Below, piece by piece: positions 54,811 to 64,000 of a DNA stretch of 64,000 nt; the first letter of the stretch is position 1; every line of letters begins with the position of its first letter. Below the pieces are notes generated by a model. That model had not been told where the DNA came from. It ran no database searches and saw only the letters and a list, made by a program, of their open reading frames with translations. Source of the DNA: Cellulomonas flavigena DSM 20109 (GTDB lineage: Bacteria; Actinomycetota; Actinomycetes; Actinomycetales; Cellulomonadaceae); the NCBI RefSeq assembly GCF_000092865.1, contig NC_014151.1, forward strand, positions 1,488,001-1,552,000, in the 5' to 3' direction. The translations under genes and the position numbers were made by a program.

Positions 54811-55395
54811 TCAGATGAAGATCGCGGGGTCGTCCACCTCGACGTCGAAGGGCACGTCGGTGCCCCGCTGCCGGATCTTGGCCGGCACGCCCACGGCGAC
54901 GGCGCGCGCCGGGACGTCGGCGATGACGACGGCGTTGGCCCCGACCTGTGCGTCGTGCCCGACCCACACCGGGCCGAGGATCTTGGCGCCCGCGCCGACG
55001 ACGACGCGGTCGCCCAGTGTGGGGTGGCGCTTGCCGCGCTTCATCGAGCGGCCGCCCAGCGTGGCGCCGTGGAAGAGCACGACGTCGTCGCCGACCTCCG
55101 CGGTCTCGCCGATGACGACGCCCATGCCGTGGTCGATGAACAGGCGCTCACCGAGGCGCGCGCCGGGGTGGATCTCGACGCCGGTCGCGGCGCGGGCTGC
55201 CTGCGACACGAGCCGGGCCGGCAGTCGCAGCACCGGGACCCGCCACATCAGGTGCGCGAGCCGGTACACCCAGATCGCGTGCACGCCCGGGTAGGCGAGC
55301 GCGACCTCGAGCCGCGTGCGGGCGGCGGGGTCGTGCCGGTGCGCCGCGTCGAGGTCGTCGCGCAGGGTGCGCAGGAAGTGCTGCAAGGGACGCAT
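54811..55395 (-). CDS. cysE: Serine O-acetyltransferase
   Basis: A 194-residue hexapeptide-repeat enzyme making O-acetylserine from serine and acetyl-CoA. An N-terminal helical part (LEVALAYPGVHAIWVYRLAHLMW) is followed by the left-handed beta helix with GVEIHPGARLGERLFIDHGMGVVIGE and HPTLGDRVVVGAGAKILG. This is the short form lacking the long N-terminal domain. It ends in DDPAIFI, with the C-terminal Ile that in other CysE proteins inserts into CysK to form the cysteine synthase complex. It follows cysK on the same strand, 86 bp after its stop. Confidence 0.94.
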   Translation of the reverse strand: MRPLQHFLRTLRDDLDAAHRHDPAARTRLEVALAYPGVHAIWVYRLAHLMWRVPVLRLPARLVSQAARAATGVEIHPGARLGERLFIDHGMGVVIGETAEVGDDVVLFHGATLGGRSMKRGKRHPTLGDRVVVGAGAKILGPVWVGHDAQVGANAVVIADVPARAVAVGVPAKIRQRGTDVPFDVEVDDPAIFI

Positions 55396-55438
55396 GGCGG
55401 GCTCCGGGTGGGCGTTCGACCGACGGGCGGACGGGTGC

Positions 55439-55475
55439 GGGCCCGGTCGTCGTCGTGCGGACGACGACCGGGCCC
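55439..55475 (-). terminator. Hairpin between cysK and cysE
   Basis: A perfect 16-bp stem (55439-55454 with 55460-55475) with a 5-nt loop lies 6 nt after the cysK stop. It should end or reduce transcription into cysE. Confidence 0.8.
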
Positions 55476-55481
55476 GGGTGA

Positions 55482-56417
55482 TCAGTCGAGCAGGTCGGCG
55501 TAGAGCACCGACGTCAGGTAGCGCTCACCGAACGACGGGATGATCGTGACGATGAGCTTGCCCGCGTTCTCCGGGCGCTGCGCGAGCTGCGTGGCGGCGT
55601 GCAGCGCGGCGCCGGACGAGATGCCGACGAGCAGGCCCTCCTCGCGCGCGGCGCGGCGGGCGACGGCGACGGCCGTCTCGGCGTCGACGTCGATGACCTC
55701 GTCGTACACGCTGGTGTCGAGGATCTCGGGCACGAAGTTGGCGCCGATGCCCTGGATCTTGTGCGGGCCGGGCGCGCCGCCGTTGAGGATGGGCGACTCG
55801 GCCGGCTCGACCGCGACGATCTTGATGTCGGGGTTGCGCTCCTTGAGCACCTGGCCGACGCCGGTGATGGTGCCGCCCGTGCCGATGCCGGCGACGAGGA
55901 TGTCGACCTTGCCGTCGGTGTCGGCCCAGATCTCCTCGGCCGTCGTGCGGCGGTGGATGTCGGGGTTGGCCTCGTTGGCGAACTGGCGGGCCAGGATCGC
56001 GCCCGGACGCTCGGCGGCGACCTCGTTGGCGCGGTTGACGGCGCCCTTCATGCCCTCGGAGCCCGGCGTGAGGATGAGCTCGGCGCCGAACGCCCGCAGC
56101 AGCGCTCGCCGCTCCTTCGACATCGTCTCGGGCATCGTCAGGACGACCCTGTACCCGCGCGCCGCGCCGACGAACGCCAGCGCGATACCGGTGTTGCCGG
56201 AGGTGGCCTCGACGATCGTGCCGCCGGGCTGCAGGTCGCCGGACTTCTCGGCCGCGTCGATGATCGCGACGCCGATGCGGTCCTTCACCGAGCTCGCCGG
56301 GTTGTAGAACTCGAGCTTGCCGACGACCGTGGCGCCGGCTCCGTCGGTGATCTTGTTGATGCGGACCAGCGGGGTGTTGCCGATGAGCGCGGTCGCGTCG
56401 TCGTAGATGCGTGCCAT
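55482..56417 (-). CDS. cysK: Cysteine synthase A (O-acetylserine sulfhydrylase)
   Basis: A 311-residue PLP enzyme making cysteine from O-acetylserine and sulfide. The PLP lysine is Lys45 in [11 protein letters not shown]. The substrate loop is [11 protein letters not shown], the cofactor-phosphate loop is [12 protein letters not shown], and the C-terminal site has [17 protein letters not shown] 56417 is the family start. It precedes cysE. The mRNA leader of about 320 nt contains a poly-cysteine ORF and competing hairpins, suggesting expression is tuned to cysteine supply. Confidence 0.96.
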   Translation of the reverse strand: MARIYDDATALIGNTPLVRINKITDGAGATVVGKLEFYNPASSVKDRIGVAIIDAAEKSGDLQPGGTIVEATSGNTGIALAFVGAARGYRVVLTMPETMSKERRALLRAFGAELILTPGSEGMKGAVNRANEVAAERPGAILARQFANEANPDIHRRTTAEEIWADTDGKVDILVAGIGTGGTITGVGQVLKERNPDIKIVAVEPAESPILNGGAPGPHKIQGIGANFVPEILDTSVYDEVIDVDAETAVAVARRAAREEGLLVGISSGAALHAATQLAQRPENAGKLIVTIIPSFGERYLTSVLYADLLD

Positions 56418-56605
56418 GGTTCCTCTTCGGTCGGTGCCGTCCCGTCGAGGGAGCGGCAGTGCGGGGGGTGTGCGACGGGTGCGCCGGACGGCGCGGGTGG
56501 AGACGGGGAGGTGCCGGGGGAGTCCGCGGTGGCCCTCCGGGGCGAGCGCTGGACGGGTGCACCCATGGGGGGATGCGCTGCACGGGGCGTGCGGCGGCCA
56601 GCGCT
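56418..56605 (-). promoter_or_regulatory. cysK leader region with alternative hairpins
   Basis: On the minus strand, GAGCGCTGG (56606-56598), starting at the leader ORF stop codon, can pair with a distal perfect complement at 56552-56544. Alternatively, its inner six bases (56604-56599) can pair with 56580-56575, supported by a GCAC/GTGC stem inside. These two pairings exclude each other, as expected for an attenuator. The remaining 127 nt before cysK hold no gene I can support. Confidence 0.55.
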
Positions 56606-56674
56606 CTACCGACAGCGACAACACGCCACGCAGGCGCGCAGGACGGGGGCAACGGCGGCGGTGGGCACGCGCAT
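56606..56674 (-). CDS. Poly-cysteine leader peptide of cysK
   Basis: A 22-codon ORF with GAGGAG 4 nt before its ATG. It ends ACVACCRCR, putting four cysteine codons within the last eight codons. It lies between the predicted promoter and cysK. The product has no protein-like features beyond the cysteine cluster. It parallels the leader at 49931-50023 in size, ribosome binding site strength, cysteine placement near the stop and a hairpin arm at the stop codon. This suggests ribosome stalling at low Cys-tRNA controls cysK. Confidence 0.8.
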   Translation of the reverse strand: MRVPTAAVAPVLRACVACCRCR

Positions 56675-56743
56675 CGCTCTCCTCGTCCGGGGCCGCGCCG
56701 CGACGGCGGGCCGGGGTGCACGGGCGTCGACCCGTGGTGAGCC

Positions 56744-56774
56744 GACGCTAGCGTCAACAGCAGCACGCGCGCAA
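56744..56774 (-). promoter_or_regulatory. cysK promoter with overlapping palindrome
   Basis: On the minus strand, -35 TTGCGC (56774-56769), an 18-nt spacer and -10 TAGCGT (56750-56745). The -10 lies inside a perfect 12-bp palindrome GACGCTAGCGTC (56744-56755), a possible operator. Confidence 0.45.
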
Positions 56775-56904
56775 AGGTTCCCGTGAGACGGGGTGTCCGG
56801 CATGCGGACGTCCCGACGGGTGGCCGCGCGGCGTCAGCCGGAGGGAGGACCTCGGGGCCGGCGGGCCCGACCGGCGGGGGACGCGTCGCCCGGACGGGGG
56901 CCGC

Positions 56905-56910
56905 TAGCCT
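56905..56910 (+). promoter_or_regulatory. -10 box of a leaderless promoter for the lipoprotein gene
   Basis: TAGCCT lies 7 nt before the ATG at 56918, with no ribosome binding site. Confidence 0.45.
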
Positions 56911-56917
56911 CCCGGCC

Positions 56918-57400
56918 ATGCGTCTGCAGCACCGGGTCGTCGCGACGGCCGCTCTCGCCCTCCTCGCCCTCGTCGGGTGCGCTCCGACGGGCGCCACGCG
57001 CGGGGCGGAGGGCTCCGGCGGCGGGCGCGGGGACGGCGCCGCCGACCGGGTCACGCTCGGCGAGGACGGCGACGTCGACTGCGCCGAGATGCTCGCGTTC
57101 GTCGGGACGTCGACCCCGCTGCCCGGCGAGCCGCGGTGCCGCATCAGCGCGTTCCAGGACACGTCCTACGAGGCCACGACGACCGCCGACCCGGCGGACG
57201 TCGAGGCGTGGCTCGCGTCCGTGCAGCCCGGTGCCGTGCTGCCGCCGGCCGGCGGGTCGTGGGGCTGCCCCGAGGGCGTCGACCGCTGCGTCGACCTCGC
57301 CCGGGAGCCGGGGTCGACCGTGGCGTGGCACTTCCTGGAGGTCGAGGTGACGGGGTCCGGTGCCGACGCGGCCGTGCGCATCGCCGCGTACAACACCTGA
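56918..57400 (+). CDS. Small secreted lipoprotein, unknown function
   Basis: A 160-residue predicted lipoprotein with a lipobox LALVGC (Cys21). A glycine-rich linker is followed by a domain with cysteines in VDCAEM, EPRCRIS, SWGCPEG and DRCVDLA, likely in two disulfides. The segment PADVEAWLASVQPGAVLPP, then TVAWHFLEVEV suggests a small alpha/beta domain. I do not recognise a family. The ATG at 56918 is supported by the -10 box 7 nt upstream. It stands alone between the cysK promoter and tRNA-Pro. Confidence 0.7.
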   Translation: MRLQHRVVATAALALLALVGCAPTGATRGAEGSGGGRGDGAADRVTLGEDGDVDCAEMLAFVGTSTPLPGEPRCRISAFQDTSYEATTTADPADVEAWLASVQPGAVLPPAGGSWGCPEGVDRCVDLAREPGSTVAWHFLEVEVTGSGADAAVRIAAYNT

Positions 57401-57486
57401 CGACCCGCGCTGCGCGCCCACGGGTCCGCGGGCGCGCAGCGTAGGGTGAGCGCGTGCCGTGACCGCCCGGGTGGCTGCGCGGCGCA

Positions 57487-57560
57487 CGGGGTGTGGCGCA
57501 GGTTGGTAGCGCGTCCGCTTTGGGAGCGGAAGGTCGCCGGTTCGAATCCGACCACCCCGA
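57487..57560 (+). tRNA. tRNA-Pro (anticodon TGG)
   Basis: The acceptor CGGGGTG/CACCCCG, D-arm GGCGCAGGTTGGTAGCGC, anticodon stem TCCGC/GCGGA with loop TTTGGGA (TGG) and T-arm loop TTCGAAT are all present. The discriminator is A and CCA is not encoded. Confidence 0.95.
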
Positions 57561-57657
57561 CAGTGGACGACGTGCCGACGCCGGCTCGCGTGGCTCGACC
57601 GTGCGAGGGTGCGCAGCGGTGCGAACGTGGGCACGGTGCGTCGCGGCCGACGGCGGG

Positions 57658-57728
57658 AGCGGACGACGGGAATCGAACCCGCGTAGCCAGTTTGGAAGAC
57701 TGGGGCTCTACCATTGAGCTACGTCCGC
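57658..57728 (-). tRNA. tRNA-Gly (anticodon TCC)
   Basis: On the minus strand, the acceptor GCGGACG/CGTCCGC, the anticodon stem CCAGT/ACTGG with loop CTTCCAA (TCC) and the T-loop TTCGATT are present. The discriminator is T and CCA is not encoded. Confidence 0.94.
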
Positions 57729-58045
57729 ACGCGCCCGGACGACCGGGCGGCGGAGCAAGGTTACCGGTTCCCCGGCCCGTGTCGGTCCCCTCGTCGGCCC
57801 GGGGCCGTCGCCCGCGCCGCCCCGGCGCACGCTTTGGCGGGCGGTCCTGCTCGTGGCGTAGCATCGAGGGTCGCGCGTACGCGCCGTCGGGTGCTCGCAC
57901 GTCGCCGCACCGGGGCTGGTCCCCGGCAGCGGTCACGACGTCGCCCGGGCCGCAGCGTGCAGCGCCTCCCAGAGCGTGCAGACCGAAGCGAGCCACCCCG
58001 TCGGAATCGCCGGCGCCCGGCCATGACCAGTTGGAGACCATCGAA
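57729..58045 (+). promoter_or_regulatory. Intergenic region upstream of tig
   Basis: There is no gene here. A candidate promoter is TTGGCG (57834-57839), 19 nt, TAGCAT (57859-57864), giving a leader of about 175 nt before tig. I see no riboswitch-like structure I can name. Confidence 0.35.
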
Positions 58046-59428
58046 GTGAAGAGCGCCGTCGAGACCCTGGAGCCCACCAAGGTCAAGCTGTCCGTCGAGG
58101 TGACGTACGCCGAGCTCAAGCCGAGCATCGACCACGCGTACCAGCACATCGCCGAGCAGGTGACGGTGCCGGGCTTCCGCAAGGGGAAGGTGCCGCCGCG
58201 CATCATCGACCAGCGCGTGGGGCGTCCCGCCGTCATCGAGCACGCCGTCAACGAGGGCCTGTCGTCGTTCTACGCCGACGCCGTGCGCGAGAACTCGCTG
58301 CGTCCGATGGGTCAGCCCGAGGTCGAGGTCACCAAGGTGCCCGGTCTGACGGCCGGCGACGAGGGTGAGCTGCACTTCACCGCCGAGGTCGAGGTGCGCC
58401 CCGAGATCACGCTGCCCGAGCTCGACGGCCTGAGCGTCACCGTCGACGACGTCGAGGTCACCGACGAGGACGTCGACGTGCGCCTCGACGCGCTGCGCGA
58501 GCGCTTCGGCTCGCTGGTCGGCGTCGACCGCCCGGCCGCGTCCGGCGACTTCGTCGTCATCGACCTCACCGCGACGATCGACGGCGAGCAGATCGACCAG
58601 GTCTCCGGCACCAGCTACCAGATCGGCTCGGGCAACATGCTCGAGGGTCTGGACGAGGCCCTCGTGGGGCTGTCCACCGGCGAGAGGACGACGTTCGAGA
58701 CCGAGCTCGCGGGCGGCGACCGCAAGGGCGAGAAGGCGCTCGTCAGCGTCACCGCCACGGGTGTCAAGGAGCGCCAGCTGCCCGAGGTCGACGACGAGTT
58801 CGCGCAGCTCGCGAGCGAGTTCGACACCATCGACGAGCTCAAGGCCGACCTGCGCGAGCAGGCGGCGCGCATCAAGGCGTCGAACCAGGCCGTGCAGGCG
58901 CGTGACCTGCTCGTCGAGAAGCTCACGACCGAGGTCGCGATCCCCGTCCCCGCGGGCGTCGTCGAGGCCGAGGTCCACCGGCACCTGGAGTCCGAGGGTC
59001 GCCTCGAGGACGACGAGCACCGCGCCGAGGTGACGGAGCAGGCGCAGACCGCGCTGCGCAACCAGATCCTGCTCGACACGCTCGCCGAGAAGCTCGACAT
59101 CAAGGTCAGCCAGAGCGAGCTGCTCGACTACCTGGTGTCGGCGTCGCGGCAGTACGGCATGGACCCGAACACGTTCATCACCACGCTCGACCAGCAGGGC
59201 CAGATCCCCGCGATGGTCGCCGAGGTCGCGCGCTCGAAGGCGCTCGCCGTGTCGCTGCGCAAGGTCGCCGTCGTCGACGGCTCCGGTGCGGCGGTCGACC
59301 TGTCGGAGTTCATCGGCTCGGACGACGAGGACGAGGCGCTGGAGGCCGCCGAGCAGGCGCCGTCCGACGCCGCCACCGACTTCTCGGCGGTCGCCTTCGG
59401 CGAGGACAGCGCCGACGAGAAGGCCTGA
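58046..59428 (+). CDS. tig: Trigger factor chaperone/prolyl isomerase
   Basis: A 460-residue ribosome-bound chaperone. The N-terminal ribosome-binding domain has VPGFRKGKVPPRIIDQRVG. A PPIase (FKBP-like) domain with SGDFVVIDLTATIDG and GSGNMLEGLDEALVG follows, then the helical C-terminal domain. The tail is acidic. The GTG at 58046 gives the usual actinobacterial start (KSAVETLEPTKVKLSVEV) and has GGAG upstream. The longer frame upstream overlaps both tRNA genes and is not coding. It is followed by clpP1-clpP2-clpX, the common tig-clp arrangement. Confidence 0.96.
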   Translation: MKSAVETLEPTKVKLSVEVTYAELKPSIDHAYQHIAEQVTVPGFRKGKVPPRIIDQRVGRPAVIEHAVNEGLSSFYADAVRENSLRPMGQPEVEVTKVPGLTAGDEGELHFTAEVEVRPEITLPELDGLSVTVDDVEVTDEDVDVRLDALRERFGSLVGVDRPAASGDFVVIDLTATIDGEQIDQVSGTSYQIGSGNMLEGLDEALVGLSTGERTTFETELAGGDRKGEKALVSVTATGVKERQLPEVDDEFAQLASEFDTIDELKADLREQAARIKASNQAVQARDLLVEKLTTEVAIPVPAGVVEAEVHRHLESEGRLEDDEHRAEVTEQAQTALRNQILLDTLAEKLDIKVSQSELLDYLVSASRQYGMDPNTFITTLDQQGQIPAMVAEVARSKALAVSLRKVAVVDGSGAAVDLSEFIGSDDEDEALEAAEQAPSDAATDFSAVAFGEDSADEKA

Positions 59429-59458
59429 CGCCCCGGCCCGTCGCGGCCGCACGTCCCC

Positions 59459-59497
59459 ACGGCCCCGCCGTACGCCCCGCGCGTGCGTCGGGGCCGT
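59459..59497 (+). terminator. Candidate terminator after tig
   Basis: A 9-bp perfect stem (59459-59467 with 59489-59497) closes a 21-nt loop, 30 nt after the tig stop. Confidence 0.4.
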
Positions 59498-59675
59498 CGG
59501 CGTAGGTACCGCTCGGCGAGGGGGCGACGCCGCTGCGCCGTCAGCGAAACGGCGCGCCGCCGGGACATGGGCGGGCGTGCGTGCGCGTTAGGGTCGCTGC
59601 AACGCGCGACGCCGCAGGCCCGACGAAGGCAGGGGGTGCGCGCAGGTCGCACGCAGCGGAGACGAGGGAGCGTTC

Positions 59676-60296
59676 GTGAACGAGCAGGTGCCGGCCCTGG
59701 CCCGGGCAGATTCTCCGGGCCTCGGCCTCAACGATTCCATCTACAACCGCCTCCTGCGCGAGCGGATCATCTGGCTCGGCTCGGAGGTCCGCGACGAGAA
59801 CGCCAACGCCATCTGCGCGCAGATGATGCTGCTGGCGGCGGAGGACCCCGACAAGGACATCTGGCTGTACATCAACTCGCCGGGCGGGTCGATCACGGCC
59901 GGCATGGCGATCTACGACACGATGCAGTACATCAAGCCGGACGTCGCGACCATCGCGATGGGCATGGCCGCCTCGATGGGGCAGTTCCTGCTCTCGTCGG
60001 GCACCAAGGGCAAGCGGTACGCCACGCCCCACGCCCGCGTCATGATGCACCAGCCCTCGGGCGGCATCGGCGGCACGGCGACGGACGTGCGGATCAACGC
60101 CGCGCTGATCCTGCACATGAAGAAGGTCCTGGCCGAGCTGATCGCCGAGCAGACCGGCAAGAGCGTCGAGCAGATCAACGCCGACTCGGACCGCGACCGC
60201 TGGTTCACCGCGCCCGAGGCGCTGGAGTACGGGTTCATCGACCACGTCGTCTCCAGCTCGAACTCCGTCGCCGGTGGCGGCGGGACCCAGTCCTGA
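59676..60296 (+). CDS. clpP1: ATP-dependent Clp protease proteolytic subunit 1
   Basis: A 206-residue serine protease subunit. Catalytic Ser100 is in [12 protein letters not shown], His125 in [10 protein letters not shown], and the Asp in the following helix-strand region ([14 protein letters not shown]). The N-terminal 20 residues are a propeptide-like extension. In Actinobacteria ClpP1 and ClpP2 form a mixed tetradecamer that works with ClpX or ClpC1. Start GTG 59676 lies in GAGCGTTCGTG with GACGAGGGAG upstream. Confidence 0.96.
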   Translation: MNEQVPALARADSPGLGLNDSIYNRLLRERIIWLGSEVRDENANAICAQMMLLAAEDPDKDIWLYINSPGGSITAGMAIYDTMQYIKPDVATIAMGMAASMGQFLLSSGTKGKRYATPHARVMMHQPSGGIGGTATDVRINAALILHMKKVLAELIAEQTGKSVEQINADSDRDRWFTAPEALEYGFIDHVVSSSNSVAGGGGTQS

Positions 60297-60327
60297 CGGC
60301 CACCGCGAACCAGCGAGGAGAACCTTC

Positions 60328-61023
60328 GTGAGCATGGAGTCCCAGTTCATCGCCCGCGCCGGCCGACTGGCCGGCGGCACGGCGCCCGCCTCGCCGACCG
60401 GCCGCTACGTGCTGCCCCAGTTCGAGGAGCGCACCGCCTACGGCTTCAAGCGCCAGGACCCGTACACCAAGCTGTTCGAGGACCGCATCATCTTCCTCGG
60501 TGTGCAGGTCGACGACGCGTCCGCGGACGATGTCATGGCGCAGCTGCTGGTCCTGGAGTCCACGGACCCGGACCGCGACATCACGCTGTACATCAACTCG
60601 CCCGGCGGCTCCTTCACGGCGCTCACGGCGATCTACGACACCATGCAGTACATCAAGCCGCACATCCAGACCGTCTGCCTCGGGCAGGCGGCCTCCGCGG
60701 CAGCGATCCTGCTGGCCGCCGGCTCGCCCGGCAAGCGGCTCGCACTGCCCAACGCGCGCGTGCTGATCCACCAGCCCGCGATGGAGGGCGGCGGCTACGC
60801 GCAGGCCTCGGACATCGAGATCCAGGCCAACGAGCTCATCCGCATCCGCGACTGGCTCGAGAAGGCGCTCGCGCAGCACACCGGCCGACCGCTCGAGCAG
60901 GTGCAGCAGGACATCGAGCGCGACAAGATCCTCACCGCGGCCCAGGCCAAGGAGTACGGGATCGTCGACCAGGTGCTCGAGAGCCGCAAGGGTGTCCACC
61001 CGGCGGTGGTGCAGCCCGCCTGA
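60328..61023 (+). CDS. clpP2: ATP-dependent Clp protease proteolytic subunit 2
   Basis: A 231-residue ClpP with a longer N-terminus. Catalytic Ser123 is in [15 protein letters not shown] and His149 in [12 protein letters not shown]. Both GTG 60328 and ATG 60334 are possible. GTG is chosen because GAGGAG lies 7 nt before it. It is 31 bp downstream of clpP1 in the same transcript. A hairpin follows, then clpX. Confidence 0.95.
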   Translation: MSMESQFIARAGRLAGGTAPASPTGRYVLPQFEERTAYGFKRQDPYTKLFEDRIIFLGVQVDDASADDVMAQLLVLESTDPDRDITLYINSPGGSFTALTAIYDTMQYIKPHIQTVCLGQAASAAAILLAAGSPGKRLALPNARVLIHQPAMEGGGYAQASDIEIQANELIRIRDWLEKALAQHTGRPLEQVQQDIERDKILTAAQAKEYGIVDQVLESRKGVHPAVVQPA

Positions 61024-61036
61024 CGTCGTCACCCAC

Positions 61037-61063
61037 GGTCCCGCCCCCGCACAGGGCGGGGCC
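61037..61063 (+). terminator. Hairpin after clpP2
   Basis: A 10-bp stem (one G-U pair) with a 7-nt loop, 13 nt past the clpP2 stop. It may separate clpX transcription from clpP1P2. The remaining 200 nt before clpX hold no gene; TACCGT at 61209-61214 is a possible -10. Confidence 0.6.
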
Positions 61064-61276
61064 GGGGGTGCGCCGGGCCCGGGTTGGGCCAATCGTGCGA
61101 ATCGGGAGACATCGGACGGCGCGTCGCGCCCGACACGCCGCGACCCGCGGGCAGGGTTCGGCTGACAGGGCGGCGCACGTGGTGTGCAATGGGGGAACGT
61201 GACTCGCCTACCGTGAGGTCACGACGACGGCGCACCGCCAGGACGGCGGAGGGCGACACGAGGGAAGGGGACGCAC

Positions 61277-62550
<1,274 letters not shown>

Positions 62551-62554
<4 letters not shown>

Positions 62555-62865
62555 ACGCACCCGCACGCGTCGTGCCGCCGGAGCTGGCCCGGCTGCGCGG
62601 CAGTATCGACAACATCGACGCCGCCCTCATCCACATCCTCGCCGAGCGGTTCAAGGCGACCCAGCGGGTCGGTGTGCTCAAGGCCGAGCTGGGCCTGCCC
62701 GCGTCGGACCCCGGTCGCGAGGCGCAGCAGGTCGCGCGGCTGCGCGAGCTCGCGCGCGAGGCGGACCTCGACCCGGTCTTCGCGGAGAAGTTCCTCGCGT
62801 TCATCGTCGGCGAGGTGATCCGCCACCACGAGGCGATCGCGCAGGACCACGCGGCTCGCGCCTGA
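62551..62865 (+). CDS. Chorismate mutase, AroQ type
   Basis: A 104-residue helical protein converting chorismate to prephenate. The family pattern is clear: [40 protein letters not shown], with [15 protein letters not shown] and EVIRHHEAI further on. No periplasmic signal is present, so it is the cytosolic form. Start GTG 62551 overlaps the clpX stop (GTGA), which couples it to clpX although there is no metabolic link. Confidence 0.93.
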
Positions 62866-63000
62866 CCAGCCGCGCTCCGCCCTGTCCTCACCCGGTGCGC
62901 CGGTTGGCGCGGGCCCGCGCGGTGACCCAAGGTAGAGGGGTCAGCCCCCCGGGGTACCGGTGGTGCCGTCGCGGGGGACGTGCACGCAGGAGGAGTCCCT

Positions 63001-64000
63001 ATGCACCTGCACTGGCTCAAGCCGCTGCTCGGCCGTCCGGCCCCGTTCGTCACCGTCCACCTCGACGCATCGCCGGCCGAGGTGGCCGGCGAGTCGGGGC
63101 CCGTCGAGCGGTGGCGCGCGGTACGCCGGGACCTCGAGCGCGACGGCGCCCCCGCCGCGCTCCTCGACGAGATCGCCGAGCGCGTCGCACAGCCGGACGG
63201 CCGGCGCGACCCGCACGGGCGCGCCCTGGTGGCCGACGCGGACGGTGTGGTGGTCGACCGCGTGCTGCGGGCCGCGCCCGTCGCCTCGACCGGCACCTAC
63301 GGGCCTGTCCCGGCCCTCGGCCCGGTGGTCCGCGCGAGCGAGGAGAGCGTCAGCGTGCTCGTCGTCGCGGTCGACCGCACGGGTGCGGACCTGCGGTGGG
63401 GCGACGCGGAGGACGGTGCGTACCGCGGGCCGGTGACCGAGACCATCGACGGTGGCCACGACGACGTCCACAAGGTCCGCGAGGGCGGCATCGAACGGCG
63501 CGGGCAGACGCGCGCGGAGGACTCCTGGCAGCGCAACGCCGAGTCCGTCGCGGCCGTCCTCGACAAGCGGCTGCGGGACAAGCGGCCCGACCTCGTGGTG
63601 CTCACGGGTGACGTGCGCACCGTCCCGCTCGTGCGGGACGCGCTCGCGCAGCACGCGCGCGAGCTCGTCGTCGAGGTCCCCGGTGGTGGGCGCGGCGAGG
63701 GGATCCGCGAGGCCGCGTTCGCCGCTCGGGTCGCCGAGGCCGTCACGGCGCACCGCACGCGCCGGCGCTCCGCGCACGTCGAGCGCTACCGCGAGGCGCA
63801 CGGCCGCGGCGAGGGTGCCGTGGCCGGCCTGGACGACGTGGTCGACGTGCTGCGGCGCGCGCAGGTGGACGAGCTCGTGGTGAGCGCGGCGGCGTTCGAC
63901 GCCGGGTTGTCGGACCGGACGCTGTGGGTCGGCCCGGGCGTGCTCGACATCGCGACGTCGCGCTCCGACCTCACGGCGATCGGCGTGGTCGACGGCGATG
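63001..64000 (+). CDS. Rv2629-like peptidyl-tRNA hydrolase/release-factor family protein, 3' end missing
   Basis: At least 333 residues, open past the window end. It starts MHLHWLKPLLGRPAPFVTVHLDASP. The body has LVVAVDRTGADLRWGD, GGHDDVHKVREGG and DLVVLTGDVRTVPLVRDAL, then LDDVVDVLRRAQVDELVVSA. This is the order seen in actinobacterial Rv2629-like proteins, related to Vms1 and archaeal release factor 1 (baeRF families). These are thought to release peptide from stalled ribosomes or to act in stress. Catalysis here is inferred. AGGAG lies upstream of ATG 63001. Confidence 0.8.
   Translation, partial: MHLHWLKPLLGRPAPFVTVHLDASPAEVAGESGPVERWRAVRRDLERDGAPAALLDEIAERVAQPDGRRDPHGRALVADADGVVVDRVLRAAPVASTGTYGPVPALGPVVRASEESVSVLVVAVDRTGADLRWGDAEDGAYRGPVTETIDGGHDDVHKVREGGIERRGQTRAEDSWQRNAESVAAVLDKRLRDKRPDLVVLTGDVRTVPLVRDALAQHARELVVEVPGGGRGEGIREAAFAARVAEAVTAHRTRRRSAHVERYREAHGRGEGAVAGLDDVVDVLRRAQVDELVVSAAAFDAGLSDRTLWVGPGVLDIATSRSDLTAIGVVDGD

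Noticed and set aside
57446..58045. N-terminal extension of trigger factor by 200 codons
   Set aside because: It would overlap both tRNA-Pro and tRNA-Gly, and the encoded sequence is not protein-like.
59531..59550. CGCTG/CAGCG inverted repeat as a ClgR box upstream of clpP1
   Set aside because: The spacing between half sites does not match the ClgR consensus I know (CGCY-N3-RGCG). Only a weak stem remains.

Overview
The window is 64 kb of very GC-rich DNA with third-position G/C codons throughout. It has many GTG starts, ATGA/GTGA stop-start overlaps, TANNNT -10 boxes lying directly before start codons (leaderless genes), mycothiol/F420-type enzymes and a ClpP1-ClpP2-ClpX locus. This points to an actinobacterium, probably a Cellulomonas-like member of the Micrococcales; the genus is inferred from gene content, not demonstrated. 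The DNA looks like ordinary chromosome. I see no prophage, insertion sequence, CRISPR array or rRNA operon.

Layout. 0-6.6 kb: the end of an osmolyte-type ABC ATPase, an ATP-grasp protein, tRNA-His, oligoribonuclease, membrane proteins, and a pncA-nrtR NAD-salvage operon whose promoter sits between two matching palindromes, then tRNA-Arg. 6.7-16.3 kb: two paralogous pairs of dynamin-like GTPases flanking an SSB paralogue and ettA. 16.4-21 kb: thioesterases, an SDR-DUF2867 protein, topoisomerase IB and truncated haemoglobin. 21-24.8 kb: PTS enzyme I divergent from free-standing EIIB and EIIA, then an MscS channel. 24.8-30.7 kb: prolyl oligopeptidase, preceded by a tandemly duplicated two-gene cassette (pilin-anchored putative metallopeptidase plus lipoprotein). 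30.8-40.1 kb: malQ, a P-loop kinase-like gene, pepN, an Rv2466c-type thioredoxin-fold protein, a secreted protein, an M13 peptidase and rpiB. 40.2-43 kb: Eis-like acetyltransferase, SpoIIE-type phosphatase and an alkyltransferase-like protein.

43-57 kb is a sulfur region. A six-gene operon (ssuB-ssuA-ssuC-acsA-metY-CoA-binding protein) and a cysK-cysE operon both read leftward. Each is preceded by a tiny ORF rich in cysteine codons with a strong ribosome binding site and stop-codon-proximal hairpins. This is the architecture of cysteine-responsive attenuators known from mycobacteria. Between the operons lie an acyltransferase, an LLM-class oxidoreductase and a GntR-DUF1648 pair. 57.4-64 kb: tRNA-Pro, tRNA-Gly, then tig, clpP1, clpP2, clpX, chorismate mutase and a partial Rv2629/Vms1-like protein.

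Starts were chosen from ribosome binding sites, overlaps and -10 boxes and are stated per gene. Family names are from recognition of motifs, without a database search. The most interesting items are the two poly-cysteine leaders, the duplicated pilin/metallopeptidase-lipoprotein cassette, the paired GTPase duplication and the paired palindromes around the pncA promoter.
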